Assembly: GCA_039798065.1 (NCBI GenBank)
Contig: JBDKGS010000015.1
Coordinates: 1-31,630, forward strand
Direction of reading: 5' to 3'
Origin: UBA5070 sp039798065
GTDB taxonomy: Bacteria > Fibrobacterota > Fibrobacteria > UBA5070
DNA length: 31,630 nt
The notes under the pieces were generated by a model that worked only from the letters and a program-made list of their open reading frames with translations, had not been told where the DNA came from and did no database searches. Each line of letters opens with the position of its first letter. Position 1 is the stretch's first letter. Positions 14,758-22,889 of this stretch are shown piece by piece. The translations under genes and the position numbers were made by a program.

Positions 14758-16773
14758 TCAGCGCGTGCTGGTCAGCGAACGGACGTCGCGTTCCGCGGCA
14801 CCTTCCAGCACCACGAAGCGCAGACCCGCTCCCACCGCCGGAACAAAACCTGTCACAGCTCCGGCCTTCGCGACACTGCGGTAGAGTTCGTGTCCCTGGA
14901 CGTCGACCACGCGGACCGTAGCCGCACCGGCCAACGGAGCCGAGCGAACCCATTCGAAGCCCCCCGAAACCGAGCGCAACGAAAGCTTGGACGAGCCGAT
15001 GGTGCGAGGCAAGATGGAGGTTCCCGTCTTGCGGACCAGGGTCACGTTGTCGATGGTGACGGTTGACAGAATTTTACCGACACAGAACTGGATCATCCCG
15101 TCGGCGCTGTTGATGTTCGACTTGAGGTCGACCGAGTAGGTCGCCTTCGTAGCCGTGATGGAAACCGTCGCGTTCGATTGCCATTTCCAATCGCCGGTCG
15201 TCAAGGTGGGAGTGATGTCGCGATCCTTCGTTGCGAAGGCATCGAAGCTCAGCACGTACGTGACCGCAGAATCGATCTGGATTCCGCCTTGGCGGATCTG
15301 GACGCCGTAGTCGGTGGTGTCGGTAGCGGTTACGGTGATGGCAGCTGCTCCGCTCGTGTAGGAAACCGTCGAAGCATTGGCAGGCGTGGGATAGTTTCCA
15401 AGCTCCCAGCTCGCCGTCTCCGTAGCGTTGGCGAACGCACCGCCTTTGACAAGATTTGTCCCTGCACCCGGCGTGAAGACCGCTTGGAGGTTGCGATCCT
15501 TGTTTACGGTCACCTTCAACGTCGTAGCCGTCGATGCGGTATCGCCACTCCAGCCGACGAAGTTGTAACCGACGGCCGGTGTCGCCACCAAGGTGACCAC
15601 GCTACCTGCCGCAACGCGTCCCGTTGGATCCACCGTGATGGTTCCGCCCGCAGTGGCCGAAGCGACCACGGAAAATTTCCCGTCGGAAATTCCATCGAAG
15701 GTCACATCATCCTTGTGGGCACGTGCGAACTTCGCGGTCACGGTTCCTGCTGTTGCGAAGCCCTTCATCCACGGATCTCCGCCATCCTGCTGGTACTGCC
15801 AGAACAGACCACCCGCGTACCCATTCTTGTAGAGGTTCTCCATGAGGGTGTCGATCTTCTCTGCATCCTGCATGGACGATTTCACCGAGGGACTCCAATC
15901 GCTGGAAGCGAACTCGCCAACGACGATCGGCTTGTCCAGACTCCAACCGTTCGCGGCCTTTTTGAACGGCGAATTCGCCGAACCGTTCCAGCCGTAGTAG
16001 TGCACCATGTAGAAGTCCATGGTGCCATCGGCATCCGCGCCCGCGGTCTTCAATGCGGCGTCGGCGTACCAGTTCAGGTAGTTCGCTTGGACAGTTCCTG
16101 TCGAGACCAGCACCCCCGGCACCGCACGTTTGATCGCTCCCGCCATGCGGTTGGTGATCTTCTGCACATCGGCCTTGGTGATTCGCTGGGTGGTCCAGCC
16201 GATGCCTTCCACCATGCCTTCGCACTCGTTGCAGATTTCCCAAGCCAGAAGATTCGGGTCGCTGCCAATCGCCTTGACCAACGGAACCAAGGCGTTATCG
16301 ATATAGGCTTTGATCCCCGCATCGGTCGTCAGCAACTTCTTGTTGTTGACGAAGCTGCCTCCGCTCTCTTCGGCATTCTTGTCCAAGAAGTTGTGCGTCA
16401 GAAGCACCGGCAGCAGCAGCATTTTGTTCTCTTTGGCGATCGCCAGCATCTTCTGGACGTTCGCGATGGTCTTGGTGCCCAACCCGCTGACCAAACCATC
16501 GGCCCCGAATTTCGGGTCCTTCGCTCCGTTGGTGGAAAGCCATACCCGCATGGTGTTACCACCGGAGTCGGCCATGGCTTTCATGGCCGATCGATACGCG
16601 GCTTCGTTCAATGCGACATCGCCGACGTCGCCGCCAAAGTTGATCCACGCCAGATTGAAGCCCGAGACGAAGATTTTTTCGCCGCTGGGCAATGTGACTC
16701 GATCGGAGAACGGCAAGGCCATCGCCGTGTTCGTCAGCGCAAGTGCCGCGAGGGTGAGGAGGATTTTCTTCAA
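14758..16773 (-). CDS. secreted modular GH5-type endoglycanase (mannanase/cellulase-like)
   Basis: The protein has 671 residues from a TTG at 16773, supported by AAGGA 8 bases upstream and by a signal peptide starting exactly there (KKILLTLAALALTNTAMA). Residues 21-345 are a GH5-like barrel: GFNLAWINFGGDVGD, NTMRVWLSTNG, LAWEICNECEG with Asn182 and acid/base Glu183, FYMVHYYGWNG, and PIVVGEF with nucleophile Glu287. Residues about 365-435 are an InlB-B-type bacterial repeat (GGTITVDPTGRVAAGSVVTL..., ending GYNFVGWSGD). Residues about 440-590 look like a carbohydrate-binding module of CBM4/9-like fold (SWELGNY..., ending VTIDNVTLVRK). The last 75 residues (RVVDVQGHELYRS and FVVLEG strands) resemble a type IX secretion-style C-terminal sorting domain. 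The substrate is probably mannan or another beta-1,4-glucan. The regulator at 16969 is divergent and likely controls it. Confidence 0.85.
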   Translation of the reverse strand: MKKILLTLAALALTNTAMALPFSDRVTLPSGEKIFVSGFNLAWINFGGDVGDVALNEAAYRSAMKAMADSGGNTMRVWLSTNGAKDPKFGADGLVSGLGTKTIANVQKMLAIAKENKMLLLPVLLTHNFLDKNAEESGGSFVNNKKLLTTDAGIKAYIDNALVPLVKAIGSDPNLLAWEICNECEGMVEGIGWTTQRITKADVQKITNRMAGAIKRAVPGVLVSTGTVQANYLNWYADAALKTAGADADGTMDFYMVHYYGWNGSANSPFKKAANGWSLDKPIVVGEFASSDWSPSVKSSMQDAEKIDTLMENLYKNGYAGGLFWQYQQDGGDPWMKGFATAGTVTAKFARAHKDDVTFDGISDGKFSVVASATAGGTITVDPTGRVAAGSVVTLVATPAVGYNFVGWSGDTASTATTLKVTVNKDRNLQAVFTPGAGTNLVKGGAFANATETASWELGNYPTPANASTVSYTSGAAAITVTATDTTDYGVQIRQGGIQIDSAVTYVLSFDAFATKDRDITPTLTTGDWKWQSNATVSITATKATYSVDLKSNINSADGMIQFCVGKILSTVTIDNVTLVRKTGTSILPRTIGSSKLSLRSVSGGFEWVRSAPLAGAATVRVVDVQGHELYRSVAKAGAVTGFVPAVGAGLRFVVLEGAAERDVRSLTSTR

Positions 16774-16898
16774 GGTCCGCGTCCTTTCTGTCCGGCAAGT
16801 TCCACGCTTGCCTTGTTCCTCGTGAACCTTTTCATGCCGCGGATGGATCCTTGGCCTACTGTCCAGAAGGAATCGTTTGTTGCGATTGGTCTTTGATC

Positions 16899-16904
16899 AG
16901 TATA
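16899..16904 (-). promoter_or_regulatory. possible -10 box for the secreted GH5 gene
   Basis: On the minus strand TATACT (16904-16899) matches a sigma70-type -10 box, about 125 bases before the TTG start. The -35 region is poor (GTGCAA with 15-base or TTGGGT with 19-base spacing), consistent with activator dependence or a wrong call. Confidence 0.3.
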
Positions 16905-16952
16905 GGCACGCGCCCACGCTTGCACCCAATTCATTCGCATCATTATTTGCTA

Positions 16953-16967
16953 ACTGTATTACTGTAT
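16953..16967 (+). promoter_or_regulatory. ACTGTAT direct repeat, candidate operator of the GntR/LacI-type regulator
   Basis: ACTGTAT occurs at 16953-16959 and again at 16961-16967, an 8-base period ending one base before the regulator's ATG. The region is AT-rich against a GC-rich background and lies between divergent genes, where an autoregulatory operator is expected. Weak boxes TTGCAC (16920) and TATTTG (16944) are 18 bases apart. No Shine-Dalgarno sequence precedes the ATG. Confidence 0.35.
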
Positions 16968-16968
16968 C

Positions 16969-18408
16969 ATGACCAACCAGGTTCACCATCTCTCCCTCAA
17001 GCTCAAGGCGTTGGCCAAGTCCAGCGGCGGGAATCGGCTGCCTTCCGTGCGCGGCCTCGCCGCGACGTGGGGTGTCAGCTCCCGCACCGCGCAGTTGGCC
17101 ATCCAGGAAGCCGTGACGCAAGGTTGGATCGAGACGCGCCGGGGAGCAGGGATCTGGCCCAGGGGCTTCGTGCCGGTGGCTCCACCCGTTCCCGATCGCA
17201 CAGATGCTCGCCGCATCACGGAGATCCTCCGAACCGAAATCCTGTCCGGACAATTCGCGTCCGACCAATTCCTGCCGAGCCCCAAGGACTGCTCCAAAAA
17301 GTTCGGCGTGCACCCGGCCACGGTCCGCAAATCCTTTGGTCAATTGTTGTCGATGGAATTGGTGGTGCGGAAGGGCCGCAGTTGGGCCGTTCGCATTCCA
17401 AGCGCCAAGCGTCCCCCGGCTTCGCTTGTCCTTCTTTGCATCGGGGCCGCCGACGAACAGGGCCGCCTGCGCATTTCCTCCGACCGCGAGTGGGACTTCT
17501 GGCGCGAGATCCAGCAGGAAGCGCTCCGTTGCGGTCTGGAGCCGAAAATCGTCCCCATCGGCGACCTTTTGCCCGAGCTCGACGGACCGATTTTCGGGGC
17601 GGTGGTTTCCAACTGGCACATGACCGAAAGCGGACCGCTGCTCGACAAGCTCCAGCGGATGCGCATCCCCACCGCCTTCTGGGTCGCCAACGAAGAGACG
17701 CTGCCCGGCCTGCGCTACAAGCAGGCGCGCGGACTGTGGTTCCACGACCTGGCGCATGGCCGCAGCGCGGGAAGGATCATGGCAGATTTTGTCAACAGGT
17801 CGGCGTGCAGGAAGATCGCCTGGATTTCGCCTTTCCACGGGAGCACTTGGTCGCGCAACCGCCTGGAAGGTTTGAAGTCCCGGCTCGATCCGACGATCGA
17901 AGTGGTCGAAGCCGTCCACGACTGGATCTCGGAATGGGACGTGCAGGTCCAGGTGGCGTGGAATCCCTTGGTGACAAATCGTGTCGATCTGGACGGAGTG
18001 GATCCCACGGTGGATCCCGACGACCTGCGCCGACCTCTGGTGGAAACGCTGACCCGCATGAGGTGCATGGACGTGTTCGGGCCTGCGTTGGAAAACGCCC
18101 TGCGATCGAAGGCCGCAATGCTGATCGCCTCGTCGGACCTGGTTGCCGAATGGACTCTGAACTGGCTCGAAGGCCGAGGTCTTCGCGTCCCCCGCGACCT
18201 GGCCATCGCCAGCTTCGACGACACACGAGAGGCGACCCGACGGAATCTGACAAGCTTCCGCTTCGACATCACAGGCATGGCCCGCACCATGGTGCGGCAG
18301 GTTTTGTCAAGCAAGCAGGATCACAAGCTGGTCACCCGCTACACCGGTCAGGTGGTGGCGCGGGAATCGACGACACAGCCTCAGTCCGACATGCACCGCA
18401 TGGAATAA
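16969..18408 (+). CDS. GntR-type double helix-turn-helix regulator with LacI-like sensor domain
   Basis: The protein has 479 residues. Two GntR-like winged helices lie in tandem. The first (about residues 5-65) contains NRLPSVRGLAATWGVSSRTAQLAI and WIETRRGAGIW. The second (about 80-145) contains ITEILRTEILSGQF, LPSPKDCSKKFGVHPATVRKSF and VVRKGRSW. Residues about 150-460 resemble a LacI/periplasmic-binding-protein sensor (FGAVVSNW, IPTAFWVANEE, GRIMADFVNRSACRKIAWISP, AMLIASSDLVAEWTLNWLEGRGLRVPRDLAIASFDD). Such proteins bind a sugar or oligosaccharide and switch nearby carbohydrate genes. Divergent orientation to the GH5 gene with 195 bases between them makes that gene the likely target. Its 3' end overlaps the opposing FISUMP gene by 28 bases. 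An exact GACA-N5-TGTC copy is at 17973-17985. Confidence 0.8.
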   Translation: MTNQVHHLSLKLKALAKSSGGNRLPSVRGLAATWGVSSRTAQLAIQEAVTQGWIETRRGAGIWPRGFVPVAPPVPDRTDARRITEILRTEILSGQFASDQFLPSPKDCSKKFGVHPATVRKSFGQLLSMELVVRKGRSWAVRIPSAKRPPASLVLLCIGAADEQGRLRISSDREWDFWREIQQEALRCGLEPKIVPIGDLLPELDGPIFGAVVSNWHMTESGPLLDKLQRMRIPTAFWVANEETLPGLRYKQARGLWFHDLAHGRSAGRIMADFVNRSACRKIAWISPFHGSTWSRNRLEGLKSRLDPTIEVVEAVHDWISEWDVQVQVAWNPLVTNRVDLDGVDPTVDPDDLRRPLVETLTRMRCMDVFGPALENALRSKAAMLIASSDLVAEWTLNWLEGRGLRVPRDLAIASFDDTREATRRNLTSFRFDITGMARTMVRQVLSSKQDHKLVTRYTGQVVARESTTQPQSDMHRME

Positions 18409-21400
18409 TTCGTGCAGGAAGATCCTGTGCCACCTGTCCCGTATTTGGAAACCCTAGATTCCTGAATGCCCGCGCTGGTTTGCAGGAGTGAAATCGATTC
18501 CTTCGCATTGACCTGCACCGGCAACACGAATTCTTCGGCGAAGAGGGGGGCGCAGCGCAACCCTCGGGGGGTCCAGAAGTCCGCGTAAAGGTTGGTCCCA
18601 TTGAAGACGGTCCTGGTCGTAATGGGTGGATCGTCGTAGCCTGCCGACCAACCTGCGCCCGATCTCAATGCCACCGTCGAATCGGTTCCGCCGACGGGCA
18701 TCGTCGCCCTGAACAAGGCGCTCCATTCGGCATGGGTAGGGACATGCCAACCCACCGGGCAAGCGCCGCGATGCATCGTTTGAATCTGATCCGCACAGTC
18801 CGTGGTATCGCAGGTGCTGGCAAAACCCATCGTCTGGCTCCAGGTCCCACTCAGCCAATTTGTGCGCATCCAAGTCTTCCCATCGGGCATTCTACGCGCC
18901 CTGTAGCTGCCGCCCTGCTGGTTCTGAACGGTATCCGCGATGCTGATCGCCACCCAATCCGTCCAATCGCTGGAATCCACGCCTCCGTTGGCGGTTCCGC
19001 CATTGTCGCGGACACGGAACCGAACCTTGTTCGACAGGATCGTATCCACTTTGACGAATCCTTTCAAAACGCAGGACATCGTGTTCCCCGTCGCAAGCGG
19101 TTTTGCCTGCACGGAAAGGTTCGACAGGATCATCGTATCCACAGGCGAGAAGATCTGCAGTTCGCAGGTACCCGCTGCGCTCGCCCCATCGATGTCCCCC
19201 GCTCCCCAGTCGACCACCTTTGCCACCGACGCGGAAATCGCACCCAAGTAGCTCTTTGCAACAATTCCTGTCGTAGTCAGGGCCACCGTCGGGGCTCGGT
19301 TCGCATGGTACAGCGTGAAGGCCTTGAGACTCGCGACGCTGTCGTCCTTCCCTGCCACCTGCGCACGCACCTTGGCCTTGCCTGACAATTTCTGCGCAAA
19401 GCTTCCCGTGAAGGAAGTCCATGTCGTTCCGTCCATCGACCAGGCCAGGCTCGCCCCGGATTCGGTTGTCGCGGCGATCACGACGGAATCCGGCAACGTC
19501 CCCAGTGTATCCAGCCCGTACGAGAGACTCAGCGCGGCTTGGGACCGACGCGTGACCTTGGATTCCAAGGAGTCGAGCCTGCCCGCGCTGTCGACGGCGA
19601 AGACCTTGACGATGTTGACCCCTGGCTCCAGACTGGCCGTGGTGGCATAGGCACCTTGACTCTGAACCGCACCGACGATCTTCACGCTCCCCCAGATATT
19701 CCACCTCAAGATGATGGAGGTGGTGGAATGAGGAACGGTGGTATCGCCGGAAGCGCCCCAGCGGAGCATTGTCAGTTTCTGGTAGCGATGGACGATCGCT
19801 TCCGACGTTGTGAGCTTCGACGACTTGTCGCGGGCCACCAGTTCGATCCTGTTGTCGCCCACGGCGACTTTGACCTTGGCCACGAACAAATCCCCTTCGC
19901 GCCCAGCCTCCCGACCACCGATCGTCACCGAGACCAGACTGTCGATCCCCGAAACCTTACAGCTCACTAAGACCTCGGCGCTGTCGTACCCGACGCTCCG
20001 GGACCCAGCCACCAGTTGGATCGACGGCTTGGTCGTGTCGGCCTGGCGCGTCACCGCGACCACGTCGCCGCCCGATACGCCGTTCTTGTTCTTGACGGCC
20101 AGGAGGATGGAGGTCGGAACACCTGCGGCGAGATCCACCGTCGCGCTCCATTTGTTGTCGGGCTCCGAGATGGCCTTGGCCCCGTTCACCGTGACCGACG
20201 CGGAATCGATGCCGTATGGATCGGTGATGATCCAGCGAACCGTGACGGTTTTTGTCGAGAACGGGACCACCGTGCCGGTCTTGGCCGATGGCGACACCAG
20301 GACGACGGAGGGAGGGGCATCCGTGGACGGATTCTGTCGGGTGACATTCAGGCTCGAGGTGCTCGCGTTCTTCGCGCTGTCCACGGCCCGCACCACGATC
20401 GCCACCGGCGCACCGGTCGAGGCGATGGGGACCTTGCGCACCCATTCTCCCGCGGCGTTCACGGAATCGGCCTTCCTCCCGCCGATCAGAACGGAGTCGA
20501 TCCCCGATGGATCAGCGACCTTCACGCGGACCCCGATGCTCGTCACGCCGTTTTCCACTTCCAGGTCGACGGTGGGCGAAATCCACGTGATGACAGGACC
20601 TGTCTGATCGGCCGATCGAGTGAACGACGCGACCTGCGTGGTCGCCAATCCCGTGTTCGCGTGCGCGCGCATCACCACCGTCTGCGCCTTGCCGGTCGGA
20701 GCGAGCGCGACGATGCCCGACCAGGTCGAGTCGTTGACGGATTTTGCCGCGATGCCGTCGATGGTCACCGTGTCGATCGCGCCCTGGGGCGTTGTCACCA
20801 CCCAGTTGGTCGTGATCTGCCTGGTTTCGAAGGGGACCGTGGCCCCGTCGGCGGGCGAGACCAGTCGCGCGTTCGGAGCCCCCGACCTGGCGCTCTCCTT
20901 GGGCCCCACGTGAAAGTTCGTCGTGGCGATCGCGGAATCGCCGCCTGGCACCTTCGCCACCACCACCAGCTGGTAGTCGCCTTCTAAAGCCAGCGGAGTG
21001 GCAATGAGGATGCTTCCCGAACTGTCCAACGAAGCGTGCGTCGCGGTCGCGGCGGGCGCAGGGATCTGGCTCGTGGTGATGGAGGCTCCCGCGACATTTT
21101 CCGTCCCGCGCAGGATCTGCGCACGGATGGCCACCGGCCCCAGCCCCTGGTTCCAACCGAACGATCCGTGGATGGACACTGGCGCGCCACCGACGACAAG
21201 TCCTGTCGAGACGGAAAGCGGCACATCCGTCCTGATGGTCGGCGGCGGGAACAGCTTTGCCGAATCGCCCGAAGCGATCTGCTTTCCGGCGATCAGCTGG
21301 AGAGCCAGGTTCTTCGCGGAATCGACGGAAATGTCCAGACTCCATTCCTTGGCCTGCTCGGAAAGCGGCCTACCCGACTTCGAGGCGGCCACCAGGACCG

Positions 21401-21977
21401 TCCGAACCATCTCCTGCCTGGACAATCCAACCGGCAAGGAATCGGGGAAGGCGAGCGCGTTCTCTTCGCCGGCAAGAAGCCAGGTTGCGTACAGGTCGAC
21501 CAACTTGGCATGGGTGGGAGTCCCCCCGTTGGCCGATAGCGTCTTGAGCAAGGCCAACGAAAGATTGTCGTAGACGAACGACTTGTCGACGAGAGTCAGC
21601 TCGTTGGTGGCGCCATCCGCCGTGTACGAGACGCGGCCGATCCGGACACCGCATTTCCAGAGCGAAAGGACCAGCGTCCGCGAACCCAGCGGACTGGACA
21701 ACGAAATGCTTGTCGAGTACGTGACAATTCCCGACGCGCGCGATTCGACCACCGGCGAGGTTCCCGTGCCACTGTCCTGGCCGACGGCCCACGACACGGA
21801 ATCGGCGATCTTCTGCGGGGTGGTATCGTTGATCGAATACATCGCCACCACATTGGCGCGCTCGCTGGCGGGCTGTTCGGTGGTCGCGCTGGGACTGCCT
21901 TGGCAGGCGGAAAGTACGAGCCCGACGGCGATGGTCGATGCGACAAATTGGGCGAAGCGACGTGCGTATGCGTTCAC
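18381..21977 (-). CDS. large FISUMP-domain lipoprotein with tandem Ig-like domains
   Basis: The protein has 1198 residues from a GTG at 21977. The N-terminus (MNAYARRFAQFVASTIAVGL, then VLSAC) is a lipoprotein signal with Cys24 or so as the lipidated residue. Residues about 25-370 are a mixed N-terminal region. From about 375 to 900 there are repeated Ig-like units of about 95 residues, recognisable by (L/W)(V/I)SP, PFxT...V.WI(I/V)TDP, GIDSV.I.G.KA and V..TRQ. The C-terminal part (about 1040-1150) is FISUMP-like: YRARRMPDGKTWMRTNW, GACPVGWHVPTHAEW, GLRC. This domain is abundant in Fibrobacter surface proteins and has no known biochemical role. A tail of about 45 residues beyond GLRC runs into the opposite-strand regulator gene and is atypical. 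Likely outer-membrane surface protein. Exact GACA-N5-TGTC copies lie at 20592-20604 and 21195-21207. Confidence 0.85.
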   Translation of the reverse strand: MNAYARRFAQFVASTIAVGLVLSACQGSPSATTEQPASERANVVAMYSINDTTPQKIADSVSWAVGQDSGTGTSPVVESRASGIVTYSTSISLSSPLGSRTLVLSLWKCGVRIGRVSYTADGATNELTLVDKSFVYDNLSLALLKTLSANGGTPTHAKLVDLYATWLLAGEENALAFPDSLPVGLSRQEMVRTVLVAASKSGRPLSEQAKEWSLDISVDSAKNLALQLIAGKQIASGDSAKLFPPPTIRTDVPLSVSTGLVVGGAPVSIHGSFGWNQGLGPVAIRAQILRGTENVAGASITTSQIPAPAATATHASLDSSGSILIATPLALEGDYQLVVVAKVPGGDSAIATTNFHVGPKESARSGAPNARLVSPADGATVPFETRQITTNWVVTTPQGAIDTVTIDGIAAKSVNDSTWSGIVALAPTGKAQTVVMRAHANTGLATTQVASFTRSADQTGPVITWISPTVDLEVENGVTSIGVRVKVADPSGIDSVLIGGRKADSVNAAGEWVRKVPIASTGAPVAIVVRAVDSAKNASTSSLNVTRQNPSTDAPPSVVLVSPSAKTGTVVPFSTKTVTVRWIITDPYGIDSASVTVNGAKAISEPDNKWSATVDLAAGVPTSILLAVKNKNGVSGGDVVAVTRQADTTKPSIQLVAGSRSVGYDSAEVLVSCKVSGIDSLVSVTIGGREAGREGDLFVAKVKVAVGDNRIELVARDKSSKLTTSEAIVHRYQKLTMLRWGASGDTTVPHSTTSIILRWNIWGSVKIVGAVQSQGAYATTASLEPGVNIVKVFAVDSAGRLDSLESKVTRRSQAALSLSYGLDTLGTLPDSVVIAATTESGASLAWSMDGTTWTSFTGSFAQKLSGKAKVRAQVAGKDDSVASLKAFTLYHANRAPTVALTTTGIVAKSYLGAISASVAKVVDWGAGDIDGASAAGTCELQIFSPVDTMILSNLSVQAKPLATGNTMSCVLKGFVKVDTILSNKVRFRVRDNGGTANGGVDSSDWTDWVAISIADTVQNQQGGSYRARRMPDGKTWMRTNWLSGTWSQTMGFASTCDTTDCADQIQTMHRGACPVGWHVPTHAEWSALFRATMPVGGTDSTVALRSGAGWSAGYDDPPITTRTVFNGTNLYADFWTPRGLRCAPLFAEEFVLPVQVNAKESISLLQTSAGIQESRVSKYGTGGTGSSCTNYSMRCMSD

Positions 21978-22083
21978 GTGGGGGGTGACTCCCGGAGAGG
22001 AAGAAAGCGAAGTGCATCAAATATGCAAACCTTGCTCCTTGCCCGATTCCATCGTCCGCGACTCCACACGCATCAACGATCTC

Positions 22084-22611
22084 TCATTCGTCCTCGTCGT
22101 CCACCGGCTCTTCCTCGACCGTCAGCAGTTTTTTCAGGCTAGGACCCTTTTCGTAGACGACGTCGGCGATGCGCCAGCCGTTTTTTGTCTGAACCATGGA
22201 GAACTCCAGGTCGACCGGAAAGTCCTTGCCACCGTCGATGCGACTGAATTGCACGCGCACGGTGTTCGTCGAATCGCCTTGCGTCACCTCCAGCCCGTGG
22301 GCGATCGGGTCCTGGAATCCGAAGAGGGGATCCTTGTCGAGTTGACAGAATCCTTCCTTCCTCGCGCATTCGCGGTCGGCCACCAGTAGATCGACCAGAG
22401 CCGCATCGAAGTAGGCCTTGAGCACATCCTTAGGCTGGTCGATAAGGACATCGCCTTCTTCCGAAGGCATGACGGCTTCCCAGGCGAAAGCCTTGTAGAG
22501 CTTGCGGACCAACTCCACTTGCGGCGGCTTCTTCTCGGATTTCGCAAAGCCCAATGGCGCAAGGACCAGAAGGGACGAACAGACGGCGATGAGGATCTTG
22601 TGGATGTTCAT
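22084..22611 (-). CDS. small secreted protein, possibly DUF3828-like
   Basis: The protein has 175 residues, with its ATG preceded by GGAG 9 bases upstream. A signal peptide (MNIHKILIAVCSSLLVLAPL, cleavage after GFA) is clear. The mature part starts with VELVRKLYKAFAWE and continues DVLKAYFDAALVDLLVADREC, DPLFGFQDP and FSMVQTKNGWRIADVVYEKG. That order (helix, YF...LL, D-P-x-x-x-x-x-D-P, GWRI-DV) resembles small exported DUF3828-type proteins with a cystatin-like fold. The tail is very acidic (EEEPVDDEDE). It lies 106 bases upstream of the FISUMP lipoprotein on the same strand, possibly co-transcribed. The family call is tentative. Confidence 0.65.
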   Translation of the reverse strand: MNIHKILIAVCSSLLVLAPLGFAKSEKKPPQVELVRKLYKAFAWEAVMPSEEGDVLIDQPKDVLKAYFDAALVDLLVADRECARKEGFCQLDKDPLFGFQDPIAHGLEVTQGDSTNTVRVQFSRIDGGKDFPVDLEFSMVQTKNGWRIADVVYEKGPSLKKLLTVEEEPVDDEDE

Positions 22612-22714
22612 TGGGGTGCGACTCCTTTGCGAAGCCTGATTCTACCGTATCCGAGAAACCTGGACCAGCCTGGTCATGGCAGCCGGACGACCGACCACCA
22701 TTCGCGCGATTCTC

Positions 22715-22743
22715 TTGCCTTTTGCCGCTAGTGAACCTATCGT
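22715..22743 (+). promoter_or_regulatory. sigma70-like promoter of glyA
   Basis: TTGCCT (22715-22720) and TATCGT (22738-22743) are separated by 17 bases. The predicted transcription start, about 22750, falls exactly where the first riboswitch stem begins (22751), which supports both calls. Confidence 0.6.
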
Positions 22744-22750
22744 ATGGGGG

Positions 22751-22889
22751 TCCACGCGACTGACGCGACAAAGGGGAGATACACCCCAAGGAAACGTGGA
22801 TCTCGGCAGGCCGCGCGTCTGGGCCCTCATCACCAATGGGGGGTCCGCGTCTGCTGAAGGACCCTCCGTATCCAATGGAGGACCCAATC
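22751..22889 (+). ncRNA. ZTP (pfl) riboswitch and expression platform upstream of glyA
   Basis: Aptamer: stem P1 pairs TCCACG (22751-22756) with CGTGGA (22795-22800). The junction GACTGACG (22758-22765) matches the conserved pfl core. Hairpin GGGG/CCCC (22773-22776 with 22784-22787) lies inside P1. The 3' part GCCGCGCGTCTGGGC (22810-22824) matches the conserved pfl element. GACGCG (22762-22767) and CGCGTC (22814-22819) are perfectly complementary, giving the pseudoknot. Platform: GGGGGTCC (about 22839-22846) can pair with GGACCCTC (22859-22866). Otherwise CCTCC (22863-22867) pairs with the Shine-Dalgarno GGAGG (22877-22881). The aptamer's GGGCCC can compete for GGGTCC, so ligand binding would free the ribosome site. 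ZTP riboswitches bind ZTP/ZMP, which accumulate when 10-formyl-THF is low, and activate one-carbon genes such as glyA. Confidence 0.85.

Noticed and set aside
15178..16896. Plus-strand 572-residue ORF opposite the secreted GH5 gene
   Set aside because: Shadow of GC-rich coding DNA; the minus strand has signal peptide, catalytic motifs and domains, the plus frame has none.
16851..18491. Plus-strand 546-residue ORF in another frame over the regulator
   Set aside because: Arg/Gly/Pro-rich frame typical of GC-rich shadows; the 16969-18408 frame shows two HTH domains and a sensor.
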